DNA from: Iris pallida
Lineage: Eukaryota; Streptophyta; Magnoliopsida; Asparagales; Iridaceae
Assembly (NCBI GenBank): GCA_029216955.1
Contig: JANAVB010015600.1
Location: 39,129,255 to 39,193,254, forward strand
DNA length: 64,000 nt
Reading direction: 5' to 3'
Shown here: positions 44,514 to 59,687 of the stretch, in pieces
Numbering within the stretch: position 1 is the stretch's first letter
Layout of the letters: every line of letters begins with the position of its first letter
The notes under the pieces: model-generated
Database searches by the model: none
Told to the model about the DNA's origin: nothing
Seen by the model: the letters and a program-made list of their open reading frames with translations, nothing else
Made by a program: the position numbers and the translations under genes

Positions 44514-47500
44514 GAACTGGGGCTCAACATCCGATTCTCTGAGGCCGACACTTTTTTGAATCGTATTGCTCGCAAAGGGTCATACCCTACAGGCAGATTG
44601 TCGCTATTAAACTGGCTGCACCGTTCTCCTCCATGGGTCAATCTGACCTCTTGGATCTTGGTGGAGTATGAGGACACCCTACGGCAGATCGGCCTCTATT
44701 ACGCCGTTAGGGGCACCTGCTATGGCTTGTTTATTTACCCGAAGTTGTTTATAGCACTGCTCAAGATGTACAACTGTCGGACTGGGACCTTCTTTACTTC
44801 CGAGGAAGAGATGGGGCTTGCTCTTCACGAGATGCATGATGTGTCCAAATTGTCTTGGGGAGATAAAGTTTATGAGGAGTGTACCCATACAAACGAAGAG
44901 TTTGAGGAACTAGAGCGACGGTTTCCCGAATTCCTTACCGTATACCAGGAAGTGCTATGTCACCATAGCACATGTCAACAAATATCCAAGACGAAGGACG
45001 AAAGCTCAAAAGGAAACCTTCCTCATACTAAGGCTTGGATCGGTTATTTTTTTGACCTTAGCACCTCTGGTCGGGTTACCGTTAGGACTCCCTAGACTCA
45101 GCAAAAAGTGGGTGCTCAGGTACGAAGCACCAAGAGGGCCCGGGCTGCTGGTGACAGGTTCGAAAGTCTGAGCGACACTTTCAGCTATTTTTATCATGAT
45201 ACCCAACCTCTGTCTGCTAAGACTATCCTGACCGGGTACCTGATGATATGGCTGAGGATTTATGTCGTCTCGGGGGGCTTTGGTTCGATTGAGAGGATCA
45301 GCCGTAACCTGATCCTTCCGACGGTGAAGCTGGTCTTCGGAGGCAAGTTGGCTCTGCTTCCAGCTATGGTATGCAGCATCCATCGGGGTCTTCGTATTTT
45401 CACGTCAAAATTTATTGTTCGTGAATTTACGAAAGCCTTCAACAGAATTGAGATACCGTACCATTATTTAATGGGGTGGCTGCTGATGCATTGCCCCTCT
45501 CTGATGCGACCTGGCCCGGAGGGTAATACGACAAGTGACGATGCCTTCATCTATCACTATCGTGACATGTCTTAGAACTATACCATCTTTCCCGACTGCC
45601 GAGCTGCTCTTGTACGGGTGGACAGATACTCCTTTTTCGTGTCGGTCCCATTTTTTACTGATGAAGAGATGGGACGCGTTCACTTCGATAGCGCTGCTGT
45701 GCCTCAGGCCCTGTCCGAAAAGATGTTTCGCTGGTTGCAGAGTATCCGTCCCTCACATCTGGTGTGCCACAATTGTAATATTATATACTTGGAGCCATAC
45801 TTACCCAGCCGATACTTTCGACAATTTGGGTATAGTCAATTATATTTGAATAACCCTAATCCCTTCCTGGGTTTCGAGAGGAGCGTCTTGGATGGTATTC
45901 GAGCCTGGCAATATTATTCGATGACCCACACCCAAACCAGCTTCATCCTGCCTAACACCGGGACTTCGGGGCATATGTCGTATATGGCGGCCCTTCGTCA
46001 TGTGTCCGTAAATGCGCCCCCCAGCGGCTTTGATCCATGTACCAGTTTTATTGTTTGTACCAAATTGGAGGAGCAACAGAAGGAATCCCACAAGAGGACA
46101 TGGAAGGGGAAGAGGAAAGCTTTCGATTCTGACACTGACAGCACGGAGGAGGAGGATGATAACTCTGAAGATCTCCAGCCTTATGTAAGTCCTTTGGCGA
46201 TGCGTACGCCTTCCCCTGAACCGAATCCTCCGTGTAAATGAAACGGGCCTGGCCCCCTGTCACCGATAGACCTCATTCTCATAAGCGAGTTGCGGCTAGG
46301 TTCCGTGGGCCTGCCGTTGAGGAAAGGGATAGTGACGCCGAAGTCAACATGGGGGTAAGTTCTTTCACGACAAGCCCCAGTGTTGTTCTTGGAAAATTTT
46401 TGAAGGCTCTTCTCTGCAGGAATCGGAGGAAGCAAACCTTCTGTCACCAGATGCTGCCCATGCGGTTCCCTTTCTGGGATCTGGCCCTGGAGCTGTGGGG
46501 TCCCTACAAACCGGTGCCAATATAACTACGTCTCTTTCCGGAGCAACAGGGGCTGAGGAGGTAGACGTGGGAGGTTCGAGCACCGCTGCTGAAATTATAG
46601 GGGATGTGGAGGCGGCGGGAGGAGCTGAGACTACTCCGACTGAGCTCCGGCCTTTGCCCCCCACCTTTGGTAAGTTATGTCACATTCTTACCAATAAGAA
46701 GATTTTTTCGCTTCAACTCTATCTTCTTCGGTTCAAGCTGATTGTCGGTTGTTCTGGACCTATAGAGTCCGCCTCTCCACTACCGATGGCGGATGTGGCC
46801 GCGGGGATAGAAGAGGATCCAGGTGCTGACCTGGTACAAACAAGAAGTGTCCCTTCTCTCATTCCAGCTCGATTCGAGGGGCCCTCCACCGTATTGAGTA
46901 CAGAAGTCGCGGCTCCTTTAACCTCTTCGGTGGATGCGGGGTCGATTGAAGCTGCATCTTCCCCGAAAATTAAACTTTCTGCTCTGTCCAGTCTTCAGCT
47001 TCTTCGGACCGCAGAGGAGAAGATTGCCGCTGTACAGAAATATCATCGCTCGGAGTTTGTTTCCCTTCTGACAGGGTCGTCAAGATTCACTGCGCATCCT
47101 TCCCAGACGCCTTCAGCTTCCTTAGATGCTATCCCTTTGACGCCGTCCTCTTTGGAGAACTTTTACTTTCAGTCTCTCCAAAGAGGACGGCGTCAAAGGG
47201 ATAGCATCTAAGGAAGCTGAAGGCGTCTGGGAAGGATACATAGGTAATCAGTACTTTTACTTTCAACTATGTTAAGCTCTCAACTATGTTAATCAAAGGG
47301 ATAGCAGTATGTAACATATAGAATGTTACATATAGAAACAGTATGTAACATTCTATATGTAACATAGTTGAGAGCTTTTACCGCCATTTGAAACAGGGGG
47401 TTGAAGCTGCTTTAAGGAGAGGGACGTCATTCATCGCAGCTCGTCATTGTGCCTGCGGTCAGATTGAACTGCTGAAGACGCTCCCGGGTGGAGAAGGGAT

Positions 47501-48068
47501 GGCTACTCTTCTAGAGCACAAACTGGCAGAGGCTGATCGACGCCTAACCCAATTACAACAATTATGCCAGGTCGATGTGACCGATGTAGTGGAACATGAG
47601 CGTGCCTTTCTCATAACAGTCGTGGAAAAGGTAAAGGCGGTACTGGAGACGACCAAGCCCACCTTGGAGAAAGACCTCCAAAAGTTGTCTCTTAAGTACG
47701 ACAAGTTGAGCCGAAAGGGAGAGGTTTGCCTAGTTTGTGAGGAGGCCACCATTCATACTATGGCTAAAACTAGTGAGGAGATCCTCCAGCTCCAAGCTAA
47801 GTTGGCATCTCTGGAGACTGAGCTCCAAGCCACCCGTCGAGAGAGAGAGAGAGAGCGGATCTGCGAGGAGGTCGATGAGGTCACACGAGCCTCTGCCGCT
47901 CTGGAGGATGTACTGAAGAAGGTGGAGAACAACTGGCAGGCTCATGCACATCTTGAGGATGCTGAAAAGCTGACCCAAGAAGCTGAACGCCGAGCCAAAC
48001 TGAAAATCGAGCGCTCAATAGCACAGCTGGAAGACCTACTCACCAAACTATGTGTTGCTGATGAGTAG
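44514..48068 (+). pseudogene. Plant-mobile-domain protein, C-terminal part with coiled-coil tail
   Basis: Continues the frame of 5842-6353 at ELGLNIRFSEAD. Up to about 46188 it reads as a plant mobile domain: an RQIGLYYAVRGTCYG...TGTFFTSEEEMGLAL block, a TGYLMIWLRIYVVSG block and an RYFRQFGYSQ block, in PMD order. TAG stops break it at 45093 and 45573. Acidic linker exons follow, with GT-AG introns at about 46355-46419 and 46670-46765. The last exon (from about 46766 to TAG 48066) is a long charged coiled coil (heptads from about 47480), interrupted by a 215-bp filler at 47167-47381 that shifts the frame. PMD proteins in plants act in the nucleus in gene silencing and genome stability, and many copies are transposon-borne. 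This copy is dead. Confidence 0.7.
47167..47381. other. Templated filler insertion with a 63-bp perfect inverted duplication
   Basis: The coiled-coil exon reads SLENFY, is interrupted and then continues RHLKQGVEA; CTTTTAC stands at both borders (47160-47166 and 47375-47381). Inside, 47175-47237 is a perfect reverse complement of exon bases 47096-47158, with a 16-nt loop between. Other scraps match the Gypsy C LTR: 47162-47177 (16 nt, inverted, to 49309-49324), 47239-47250 (12 nt, to 49065-49076), 47314-47330 (17 nt) and 47344-47363 (20 nt, inverted), both to 49176-49195. This looks like error-prone end joining with template switching. Confidence 0.85.
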
Positions 48069-48126
48069 TGAATTTTCCCACTCTTTTTTTACTAGAGATG
48101 TAGCCCCATGAATGTAACTGATTTTA

Positions 48127-48132
48127 AATAAA
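48127..48132 (+). terminator. Poly(A) signal of the PMD unit
   Basis: AATAAA 59 bp after the stop codon at 48068, in a T/A-rich 3' region. Confidence 0.55.
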
Positions 48133-48232
48133 AGAATACGTTAACTTTATTCTTTGTTTGTGGTATCTGTGGTGCTTTTACTAGAGAGCCTAATACAGCA
48201 TTTGTGGTTGGTAGAGGATATCCCACTGGGGG

Positions 48233-48498
48233 ACTTTTTGTGGACCTATTGCCCTTTTGTGCATCTGGAGATGCGAGCAATAGATTTGAATGATTTTTGT
48301 GGACCTATTATCCTTTTGCGCACTGGTAGTACGGATAATAGATTAGAATGATTTTTGTGGTCCTATTACCATTTTGTGCACTGGTAGTGCGGGTAATAGA
48401 TTATAATGATTTTGTTGGACCTATTACCCTTTTGTGCACTGGTGGTGCGGGTAATAGGTTAGAATGATTTTTATGGACCTATTACCCTTTTGTGCACT
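48233..48498 (+). repeat. 58-59-bp tandem array of hairpins downstream of the PMD unit
   Basis: Four full units and a fifth cut by Gypsy C. Each has two arms around a GTGCACTGGTGGTGC-like loop: CTATTGC/GCAATAG (48246/48277), CTATTATCC/GGATAATAG (48305/48333), CTATTACC/GGTAATAG (48363/48392) and CTATTACCC/GGGTAATAG (48421/48449). Where one arm differs between units, the other differs to match. The function is unknown. Confidence 0.85.
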
Positions 48499-51882
<3,384 letters not shown>

Positions 51883-51898
51883 AATCTTCCCTCCTTGA
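51883..51898 (-). other. Polypurine tract of Gypsy C
   Basis: The minus strand reads TCAAGGAGGGAAGATT directly before the LTR start at 51882, a clean plus-strand primer site. Confidence 0.85.
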
Positions 51899-52007
51899 AA
51901 AATTTTGTCCTCGAAATTCACAAGGATTGAAGACTCTACAAACATTCTAACAAAACAGACAATGCAACAAATGACTAAGGCTACGATCGAAACTAACCTC
52001 TAAGGTT

Positions 52008-55000
52008 TCAAGCGGGAACGGGTGGTTCCCTCGCAGTTGTTGGGTGGAACAAGTAAGGATATCTCTCCCTCATGTCCGACTCTCTCTCCCAAGTAGATTC
52101 ACCCGGAGAGTGACGGCTCCAAACTACTTGTACTAAGGGTATAACTTTGTTCCTCAGCCTCTTCTCCCTCCTGTCCAATATCTTCACGGGCTGCTCAGTA
52201 ACTGCAAGGCTCGGTCCGATCTCCAACTCTGAATGATCTAGCACATGGCTGGGGTCCCGAATATATCTTCTCGGCTGAGATACATGAAAGACATCGTGAA
52301 CTCCTGCTAGATTAGGTAGAAGTGCAACCCTGTAAGCTACCTCTCCGATCCTGCCAAGTATCTCGAACGGCCCGATGTATCTGGGGCTCAACTTGCCTCC
52401 TTGTCCGAACCGAATCGTCCCTCTAGTAGGTGATATCTTCACTAGCAACATATCTCCGTCAGCGAACTCCATCGGTCTGCGACTAGCATCGGCCCAGTGT
52501 TTCTGCCTGTCCTGAGCTACTCTGAGCCTGTCTTTGATCATCCCGACCTTTTCTGCTGCATCCTTGATCATCTCTGGTCCAAGCATAACTCCGTCCCTAA
52601 TATCATTCTAAAAGAGCGGTGTACGGCATCGTCGTCCAGATAGTGCCTCGAAAGGAGACATATCGATGCTGGCTTGGTAGCTGTTGTTGTATGAAAACTC
52701 TACCAAGTGCAGATGGCTCTCCCATGATCCGCCAAAGTCCAGCACACAAGTCCTCAGCATGTCCTCTAGCGTCTGTATCGTCCTCTTGGACTGTCCATCT
52801 GTCTGTGGGTGGTATGCCGTACTGAACTTGAGCCGACTGTCCAACTCCTCCTGCAAGCTCCTCTAGTAGTGGGATGTGAATCTGCTGTCTCGGTCCAACA
52901 CGATGCTCACTGGTACTCCGTGCAAGCGAACGATCTGCTGCATGTATAGTGCCGCCAACTTCTCGGTAGAAAGCCCCACCTTGAAGGGTATGAAGTACGC
53001 ACACTTCGTCAGCCTGTCCACGATGACCCAAATGGCATCCTTCCCTCCTTGGGAACGAGGAAGCCTTGAGACGAAGTCCATCGTAATGTGTTCCCACTTC
53101 CACTCGAGAATGGGTAACGGCTGCAACAGACCAACTGGCTTCTGGCTCTCCGCCTTGACCTGCTGGCAAACTAGGTATCTCGAAATAAAATGTGATACAT
53201 CTCTCTTCATCCCGTGCCACCAAAGATGTTCCCGCAAGTCACGGTACATCTTGTTGGCACCAGGGTGAATAAAATATCTCGATCGATGTACCTCCTGCAA
53301 GACTGCCTCTATCAGCTCTCCCTTCGGCACGCACAATCGGCTGCCATGTCTCAAGGATCCATCCTCTGCTACGATGAAGTCATCCCGCAATCTAGCTAAA
53401 GCCTGGGCTCGAAGTCTGTGAAGTCTCTCATCTGTAGACTGTGCCTTCTTGATCTGCTCCATCAATCCTGACTAAATGTCAAGCGCCATCATCTGTATCA
53501 CTGATCCTGGCCGAACTATCTCGATACCGAGCTTCTCCAGATCTTCCCACATATGACGATCTATCATCAGATACCATGCCATCAGATGCTTGCTCAGCGC
53601 ATCCGCCACCATATTTGCCTTTCTAGGGTGATACTGTAAATCGATATCAAAGTCCTTCATCAACTCCAACCATCGTCTTTGCCTCATGTTCAGCTCTTTC
53701 TGCATGAACACATACATTCAAGCTCTTGTGGTCAGTAAAGATTTCCACACGCTCTCCATATAAGTAATGTTTTCATAACTTGAGTACAAAGATCACCGCA
53801 TCTAACTCTAGGTTATGGGTAGGATAGTCCCGTTCATGAGTCTGTAATTGTCTAGATGTATAAGCAATCACTTTTTCATGCTGCTGTTGGACACATCCTA
53901 GCCCCTTTCCCGAAGCATCGCTGTATATGGTGAAACCTCCAGATCCTGAAGGTATTGTCAGAACTGGAGCGGTCATCAGCCTCCTCTTCAGCTCCTCAAA
54001 TGCTGCCTGGCAGTCCTCTGACCAGATATACTCTGCGTCCTTTTGCGTCAGCTTCGTCATGGGTTCAGCTATCCTAGCAAAGTCCTGGACGAACTTCCTA
54101 TAATAGCCGACTAAACCCAGAAAGCTCCTGATCTCAGAAACTAACGTCGGAGCCTTCCACGTCTCAACGGCAGAAATCTTCCCGGGATCCACTGAGATCC
54201 CCTCTCCAGTGACTACATGGCCGAGAAACTCCACTCGGTCTAAAAGGAACTCACACTTTGACAATTTGGCAAACAACCTCTCCTGCCTCAAAATTCCCAA
54301 AATTGTTCGAAAGTGCTCTGCGTGCTCCTCCGGCGTCTTCGAGTATATCAGGATGTCATCGATGAATACTACGATGAACTTATCCAGATACTGGTGAAAT
54401 GTCTTATTCATCAAGTTCATAAAGACAGCTGGCGCATTTGTGAGACCAAATGGTATCACTAAAAATTCGTACTGCCCGTACTTCGTATTGAACGCCGTCT
54501 TCTGGATGTCTGCAGCCCTGACTTTCACCTGGTGGTACCCGGATCTCAAATCTATCCTGGAAAACACCTTCGTCCCACTCAACTGGTCGAACAAATCATC
54601 TATCCTGGGCAGAGGATATTTGTTATTAATGGTGATGGTATTCAACGCCCGGTAGTCAATACACAACCGAAGTGTACCATCCTTCTTAGGCACAAAGTGT
54701 ACTGGCGCTCCCTATAGAAAAGCACTAGATCGAATGAAACCCTTTTTCAACAGGTCATCAATCTGCTCCTTCATCTCTACGGCCTCCTTGGGGTTCACTC
54801 TATAGCAAGCCCGGGATACTGGCGATGAACCCGGTACTAAATCTATAGTGAACTCCACATCTCTGTCAGGCGAAAGTCCTGGAAGATCCTCTAGGAATAC
54901 ATCCATAAACTCCCTAATGATAGGGTGTGGCGGTGCTATCTCCCAAACTATCGCATAACAGTTCGGCTCAAGGCTGATCTCCGGCCCTGTCCTTCTGACA

Positions 55001-56514
55001 CTGAATGGTACCGTACTTGGGGGACTGAACATAATACTACCCTCATGACAGTCTATAGCTGCATGGGTATAGCTAAGCCAATCCATCCCCAATATGATAT
55101 CATATTCGGGGAGTGGCATCACAAAGAATCGTCCCCTAAACTCTCTCCCAGCTATAGTAATAGAGCATCTATAGATAGCTCTAATGGGCACTGGTCCGCC
55201 TCCCGTCATTACTCTACTCATCTTCTCGGTAGGTGTAGCTACTAAGTGGTGTTTATGCAAAAACTCTAATGACAGGAAGCTATGAGATGCACCGGAATCA
55301 AACAAGCATAGAGCTAGAAAAGTATGCAAATAAACATGACCTGTGATGACGTCAGCTAAATAATCTGGCTCCGAAACCTGCTCCGACTCTGGCTCAAGAG
55401 CTAGGCTATAAGCCTTCCCCTGGGGTCCCTTCTGCTGCTGCAGATGTTGCCCAAACCTCTGCTGCTGAGTCGGAAGTGGCCCTCTAGGTACCTTGGCTAC
55501 TGGACAGTTCCGAAGCTGATGGGTGGCAGACCCACGAGCTAAACACAGCCCTAACCTCTTCCTACAGACGATAGTGTCGTGGCCTAGCCGTTTACAGAAT
55601 CCACACAAATCTTCCTTCTGCTGCTGCCGGGGTCCCGGGGCTCTAACTGGCGGGGTTGGGTGATGTGATGTAGGAGGACGGTATGTCTGCTGGTACGGCG
55701 TCGGTGCTCTCGGCTGAAAAGCCTGACGCTTGGACGGTCCCTCAAGGTGTACAGAAGCCGGCCTCTTGCAAGACAGAAGACGCTCCTCTATGCTCCGGGC
55801 CAACTCTAGGCTCTGGTAGTAGTCAGTCGTACCGTTCGCCACTATAAGAATGTCAATGTCTGGAACTAGACTATGGCAAAACCTACGCGTCATCTCCTCA
55901 GGGTCTGCAACTAGACTAGGAGCAAAACGGCTCAAATGACTAAACTTCGCTGCATACCCGTCAACAGAACAGTTTCCCTGCTGGATGTTCTGGAATCGTA
56001 ACCCCATGGCTACCCTAGCGGTGGTCGAGAAGAATTTTTTCTTGAACTGGGTCTTGAACTGATCCCAAGTGGCCTTCCCTCTCGCGAATAGCGGCTCATT
56101 CTGGAGCCAAATTTCTGCCAAGTCTATCAGTAGAAATCCCGCTGCCTCGACCTGGAGGTCACTCACCAACCTAGCTCCAAAGAGCTTCCTCTCTACTGAG
56201 TCTAGCCAGTCATCTGCTACAACTATGCCCTCAGTCCCTAAAAACTCCTTGGAGTTCAGACCCATGAAGTCTTTGATTATCTCTGCACTCTGCCGTGGCT
56301 CTACAGGTGGTGGGACCACGGTACGTTCCTCAGAACGCTCCATGCTCTGGCGGAGTAGGGTGGTCTGCTCATGATGGGTTGTTAGGAACCCCTGGATTAG
56401 AGTGAGCAGTTGGTTCCCGTCGAGTGTGACGGAAGCCTGGGTAGGTATAGTAATAGGTGATAGTGGAAGTATCGGGTCCTGCTGGGACTGTGATGTGGAA
56501 GGTGGTGGAGGCAT
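52008..56514 (-). pseudogene. Gypsy C gag-pol, inactivated by stops
   Basis: ATG at 56514 (minus). Gag domain (GTEGIVVADDWLDSVERKL near 56225), a CGFCKRLGHDTIVC knuckle near 55600, protease FDSGASHSF near 55300, RT with FIDD near 54365, RNase H with [11 protein letters not shown] near 53920, integrase HHCC and a core with TMDFVSRLP and LDRDSRF, and a C-terminal chromodomain-like tail with WERESDMRERYPYLF, ending at TGA 52008. Stops: TAG at 54712, TGA at 53773, TAG at 53472, 52863 and 52608; frameshift near 53718. The integrase catalytic Glu is Lys (codon 52785-52787, DGQSKRT). It has no insertion at the place of the Gypsy A intron. Confidence 0.92.
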
Positions 56515-56873
56515 TTGGGTTTATAGATTTGTGGAGTGGGGGAATATGGTAGGTGGAGGTGGAGGTATATCGTTCAACTGGTCAACCGACTGGATATAGA
56601 GTGTACCATTCTTAGATGTGACATACTGGGATGAACGGTTGAGCACCATCTAAACAAATAAATAAAAAGGACTTATAAGGACTCTTTAAGTAAACAATCA
56701 TGAATAACAAGAAAATCCAATTGTAATAGCGAGCATGTGATATATTTCCTATGTTGCAGTCCTAGTATTCTTCTAGGTGTTCTAAGCGTCATTCCTAGTG
56801 TTGTCTAATTACCTTAAGCTCCTAATTGCAGGCATGCTTGGTACAATGACTTAACCAAACAATTTAGTCAGGA

Positions 56874-56889
56874 CCTGCGTGGGCCACCA
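56874..56889 (-). other. Candidate primer-binding site of Gypsy C
   Basis: The minus strand reads TGGTGGCCCACGCAGG after a 9-nt spacer from the LTR, identical to the Gypsy A block. The tRNA was not identified. Confidence 0.5.
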
Positions 56890-56898
56890 CTAAAAATA

Positions 56899-58749
56899 TG
56901 TCACGATCTGCTACCCAAATTGTTGGGCCGGGCTGAGTTATGTCCAGCCTACGCTTGAGATAAAGCGTAGTAAGCTATTCTAAGCATAACAAGATAAGAC
57001 TAAAATGTGCTAACATTTCTATATGTAATAAAGAGTCATAAATGCTCCAAACACAAAAGTCATTTCATATAATAGTAAGTCCAAGTACAAGTTCGAAATG
57101 TAAAGCTGGATACAGGTCCAGTCACAAAATACATAGTCTAATACATGACTACTCTCAAAAGTCCAAAATGTAAATAGACAACTAGACGAGTTTCCCCGCA
57201 GTACATCCTCGTAAGACAAAGTCTGGTCCTCGACAGTAACTCCATAATATGAGTCACAGAGCAACTCCTCCTCAGTAAGTATACCTACAATGTTATCCTG
57301 TCAGGACGGGAGCAAGTACTGAATCTAATAAACATATAATACTGATCATGTGATGAAAAGAAATAATATGAGATAGCATATTTATCCAGTTTTAGGTACA
57401 TTTTATCATGGCAATAATTATTTGTTTTAAAGTTTAAAACTGTAGTAGGTGAGTGATCAGTCAATAGGTAATCAGGATGTACAGTGGTACATATCAATTT
57501 TCTAAAGTGTTCCCTTAACGGCATCGGTGTATGTCCATAAACAAATGCGGGATTATACATACGATAAAGTTACATATAGAATGTAACAGTGCTCGGTAAA
57601 TACATACGGAGAAGGGGGTCATGATCACGTACACTACTAACAGTTTCCCCTTAACCCGTTGTTAAACATGTGAAAGATATGAAAACTGTCCTAAACATGG
57701 TAGAGACTGAAAGTAAATACAACATGTAAAGTTTTAACTTGCTACCCCAAGGATCAGCATTTAACATGGTTGGAAAATCACAGTTTATAGTAATAGCAGT
57801 ATGTAAAGTTTGTAGAAGTACTTGCCTTTAGCAAAGCAAAGCAGCGATAAAAAATGCTATAGATGCCTGGTGACTCGTCACTGTAGAAATAAATACATAA
57901 ACTTAGTTTTTTATACTAAGTTAAATACTAAAACAGTAGTGGTACAACACGACTTTCTGACTGGACACCTAGACAAATGATGACTTTAGCATAGGAGACA
58001 AATATAGGGTGACATAATATCCTAACTAACTTTTTAGGGCCTTTACACTAGTGCGGGGTGAGGTCCAATATGTCTATAACTCAAAACAACACAAAACATT
58101 GAAAGTCGTAATTATTCAATAAATAAATCAAACTGTATACTGTGTTTCAATAATTTTTGAGATAGACAAAAAGCTCAATTTTACAAAAAATAAAGTACTA
58201 AAATGATCCTTGTTAATTATTGAATTTTATACTAATTTTTTTGGAATTTATAAACCTTCATAAATATTTATTAAAAATCAACAAACATATGTATCCTGAA
58301 AATGAGTTCTATTTTCCTATTTTTATAAAATACCAAAATAATGTATTAAATGCTGAAGAAATTATAATAAATTATGTAAATTAATATAGTATTAAAATAC
58401 AATTTTTCCCAGATTTTTGCAGCATTTAAAATATATATGAAAATTTAAAAATAGCAAGCAACAGTTTTTAGAAATTAATTAATTAATTATTTACTATTTT
58501 GTCCATGTATTCGAAATTGAACCGAAGTCCAGCTACAGGACCCAGAGCCACGAATCAAGTCCAATATGACTTGTACAGACTCTGAATGTATTAGACACAA
58601 TTGGGCCCAAAAACCCATGCTAGGCTTGGACATCAATTGGTCATAATCAATAAAAAGCAGTAATTTAAATATATTTCTAAAGTGCTAAAATATACAAGTC
58701 ACAATTTAAATAATAAAAATGACTTGTGAATTTATGCACAATAATATTT
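56899..58749 (-). repeat. 5' LTR of Gypsy C, visible part
   Basis: Matches 48499-50367 from the TGTCACGATC end. The match stops at ATAATATTTT (58749), where the element D LTR begins. This is the region upstream of the Gypsy C internal part in element orientation. Confidence 0.92.
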
Positions 58750-59667
58750 TGTACAAAGTAGAATTTGAAATACATTGTAGGTCCAGAAAAATCAAGTTGT
58801 ATCAATCAACAAAGTCAAAAATTCAAGATATTCATCATTTTGATGAGTTGCGCAGACAACAGATTGCGCAGACGTCACTTTGCGCAGGTTGGTTTGCGCA
58901 TGTTCCAACTGCGCAGGCTGACGTGGCAGAAGTCATCATTGACTGAATCAAATCAGATCTTTCTGACAGCTGACAATACGAATAACGAGGAGACTGTTCG
59001 TTTTTGGCGCCGCACAGTGCTCGAGGACGGCTGACAGTTGGCAGCGCAATCCGTGGTTGCGCAAACGAAGCCTGCGCAATCTGAGTCTGCACAAACCAGT
59101 GTATGCGCAGTTCACTTTGTGCATTCTACCAATATAACTGATAAATTACATGTGGCATTCATGCCATCAATTGCTCATTACGTGGCAACTGTCTATGCAC
59201 GATCATGCGCATTTCAATCAAATAATGCCATGTGTCTCAGATAGTTGGCCCACGATCCAGTAACTGCCTGCGCAGTCCATATCTGCGCAAACCAGTTGCT
59301 GCGCAAATCAGCTTGCGCAGTCCAAAATAACTGAAAGTTAGTTATTTTCAGAACTCTATAAATAGAGTTTCAAGTCTTCATTTCAAGGGGGATCAAGATC
59401 AGAGATCAGAAATCAGAGAGTTCAGGAGTTCTTGCCAAAGTGCTGCTGCATTCTTCCGAGACTTTTGTCTTCAACTTCAGAGGCTTTTGCCTTCAGTTTC
59501 CAGAGTTGTTTTCAATCTCAAAGGCTTCGTCTTCAAAGTTCACATCGTCCAAGGGATAAAGCAATCGTCATCAAGATTGGATTCCTATAGTTGTAATTTT
59601 CCCAGAATTCTTGTAATCTTTATTACAGTTTGTATCAATAAAGTTTTATACTTTTGTTTTTGCAACA
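58750..59667 (+). repeat. 5' LTR of element D with a TGCGCA array
   Basis: TATAAATA at 59357-59364 marks the promoter. The palindrome TGCGCA occurs 13 times between 58849 and 59324, usually as YTGCGCAR. The CA end is set by the primer-binding site that follows. Confidence 0.8.
59357..59364 (+). promoter_or_regulatory. TATA box in element D LTR
   Basis: TATAAATAGAG, about 310 bp before the LTR end, directly after the TGCGCA array; this would start the genomic RNA. Confidence 0.6.
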
Positions 59668-59669
59668 AA

Positions 59670-59687
59670 TGGCGACTCTGCTGGGGA
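59670..59687 (+). other. Primer-binding site of element D
   Basis: TGGCGACTCTGCTGGGGA two bases after the LTR. This sequence is characteristic of Tat/Ogre elements, for which a tRNA-Arg primer has been proposed. Confidence 0.8.

Noticed and set aside
52603..53223. 206-codon minus-strand ORF in Gypsy C
   Set aside because: Shifted frame over the integrase; the true frame carries DDE and HHCC motifs and runs through the same bases.
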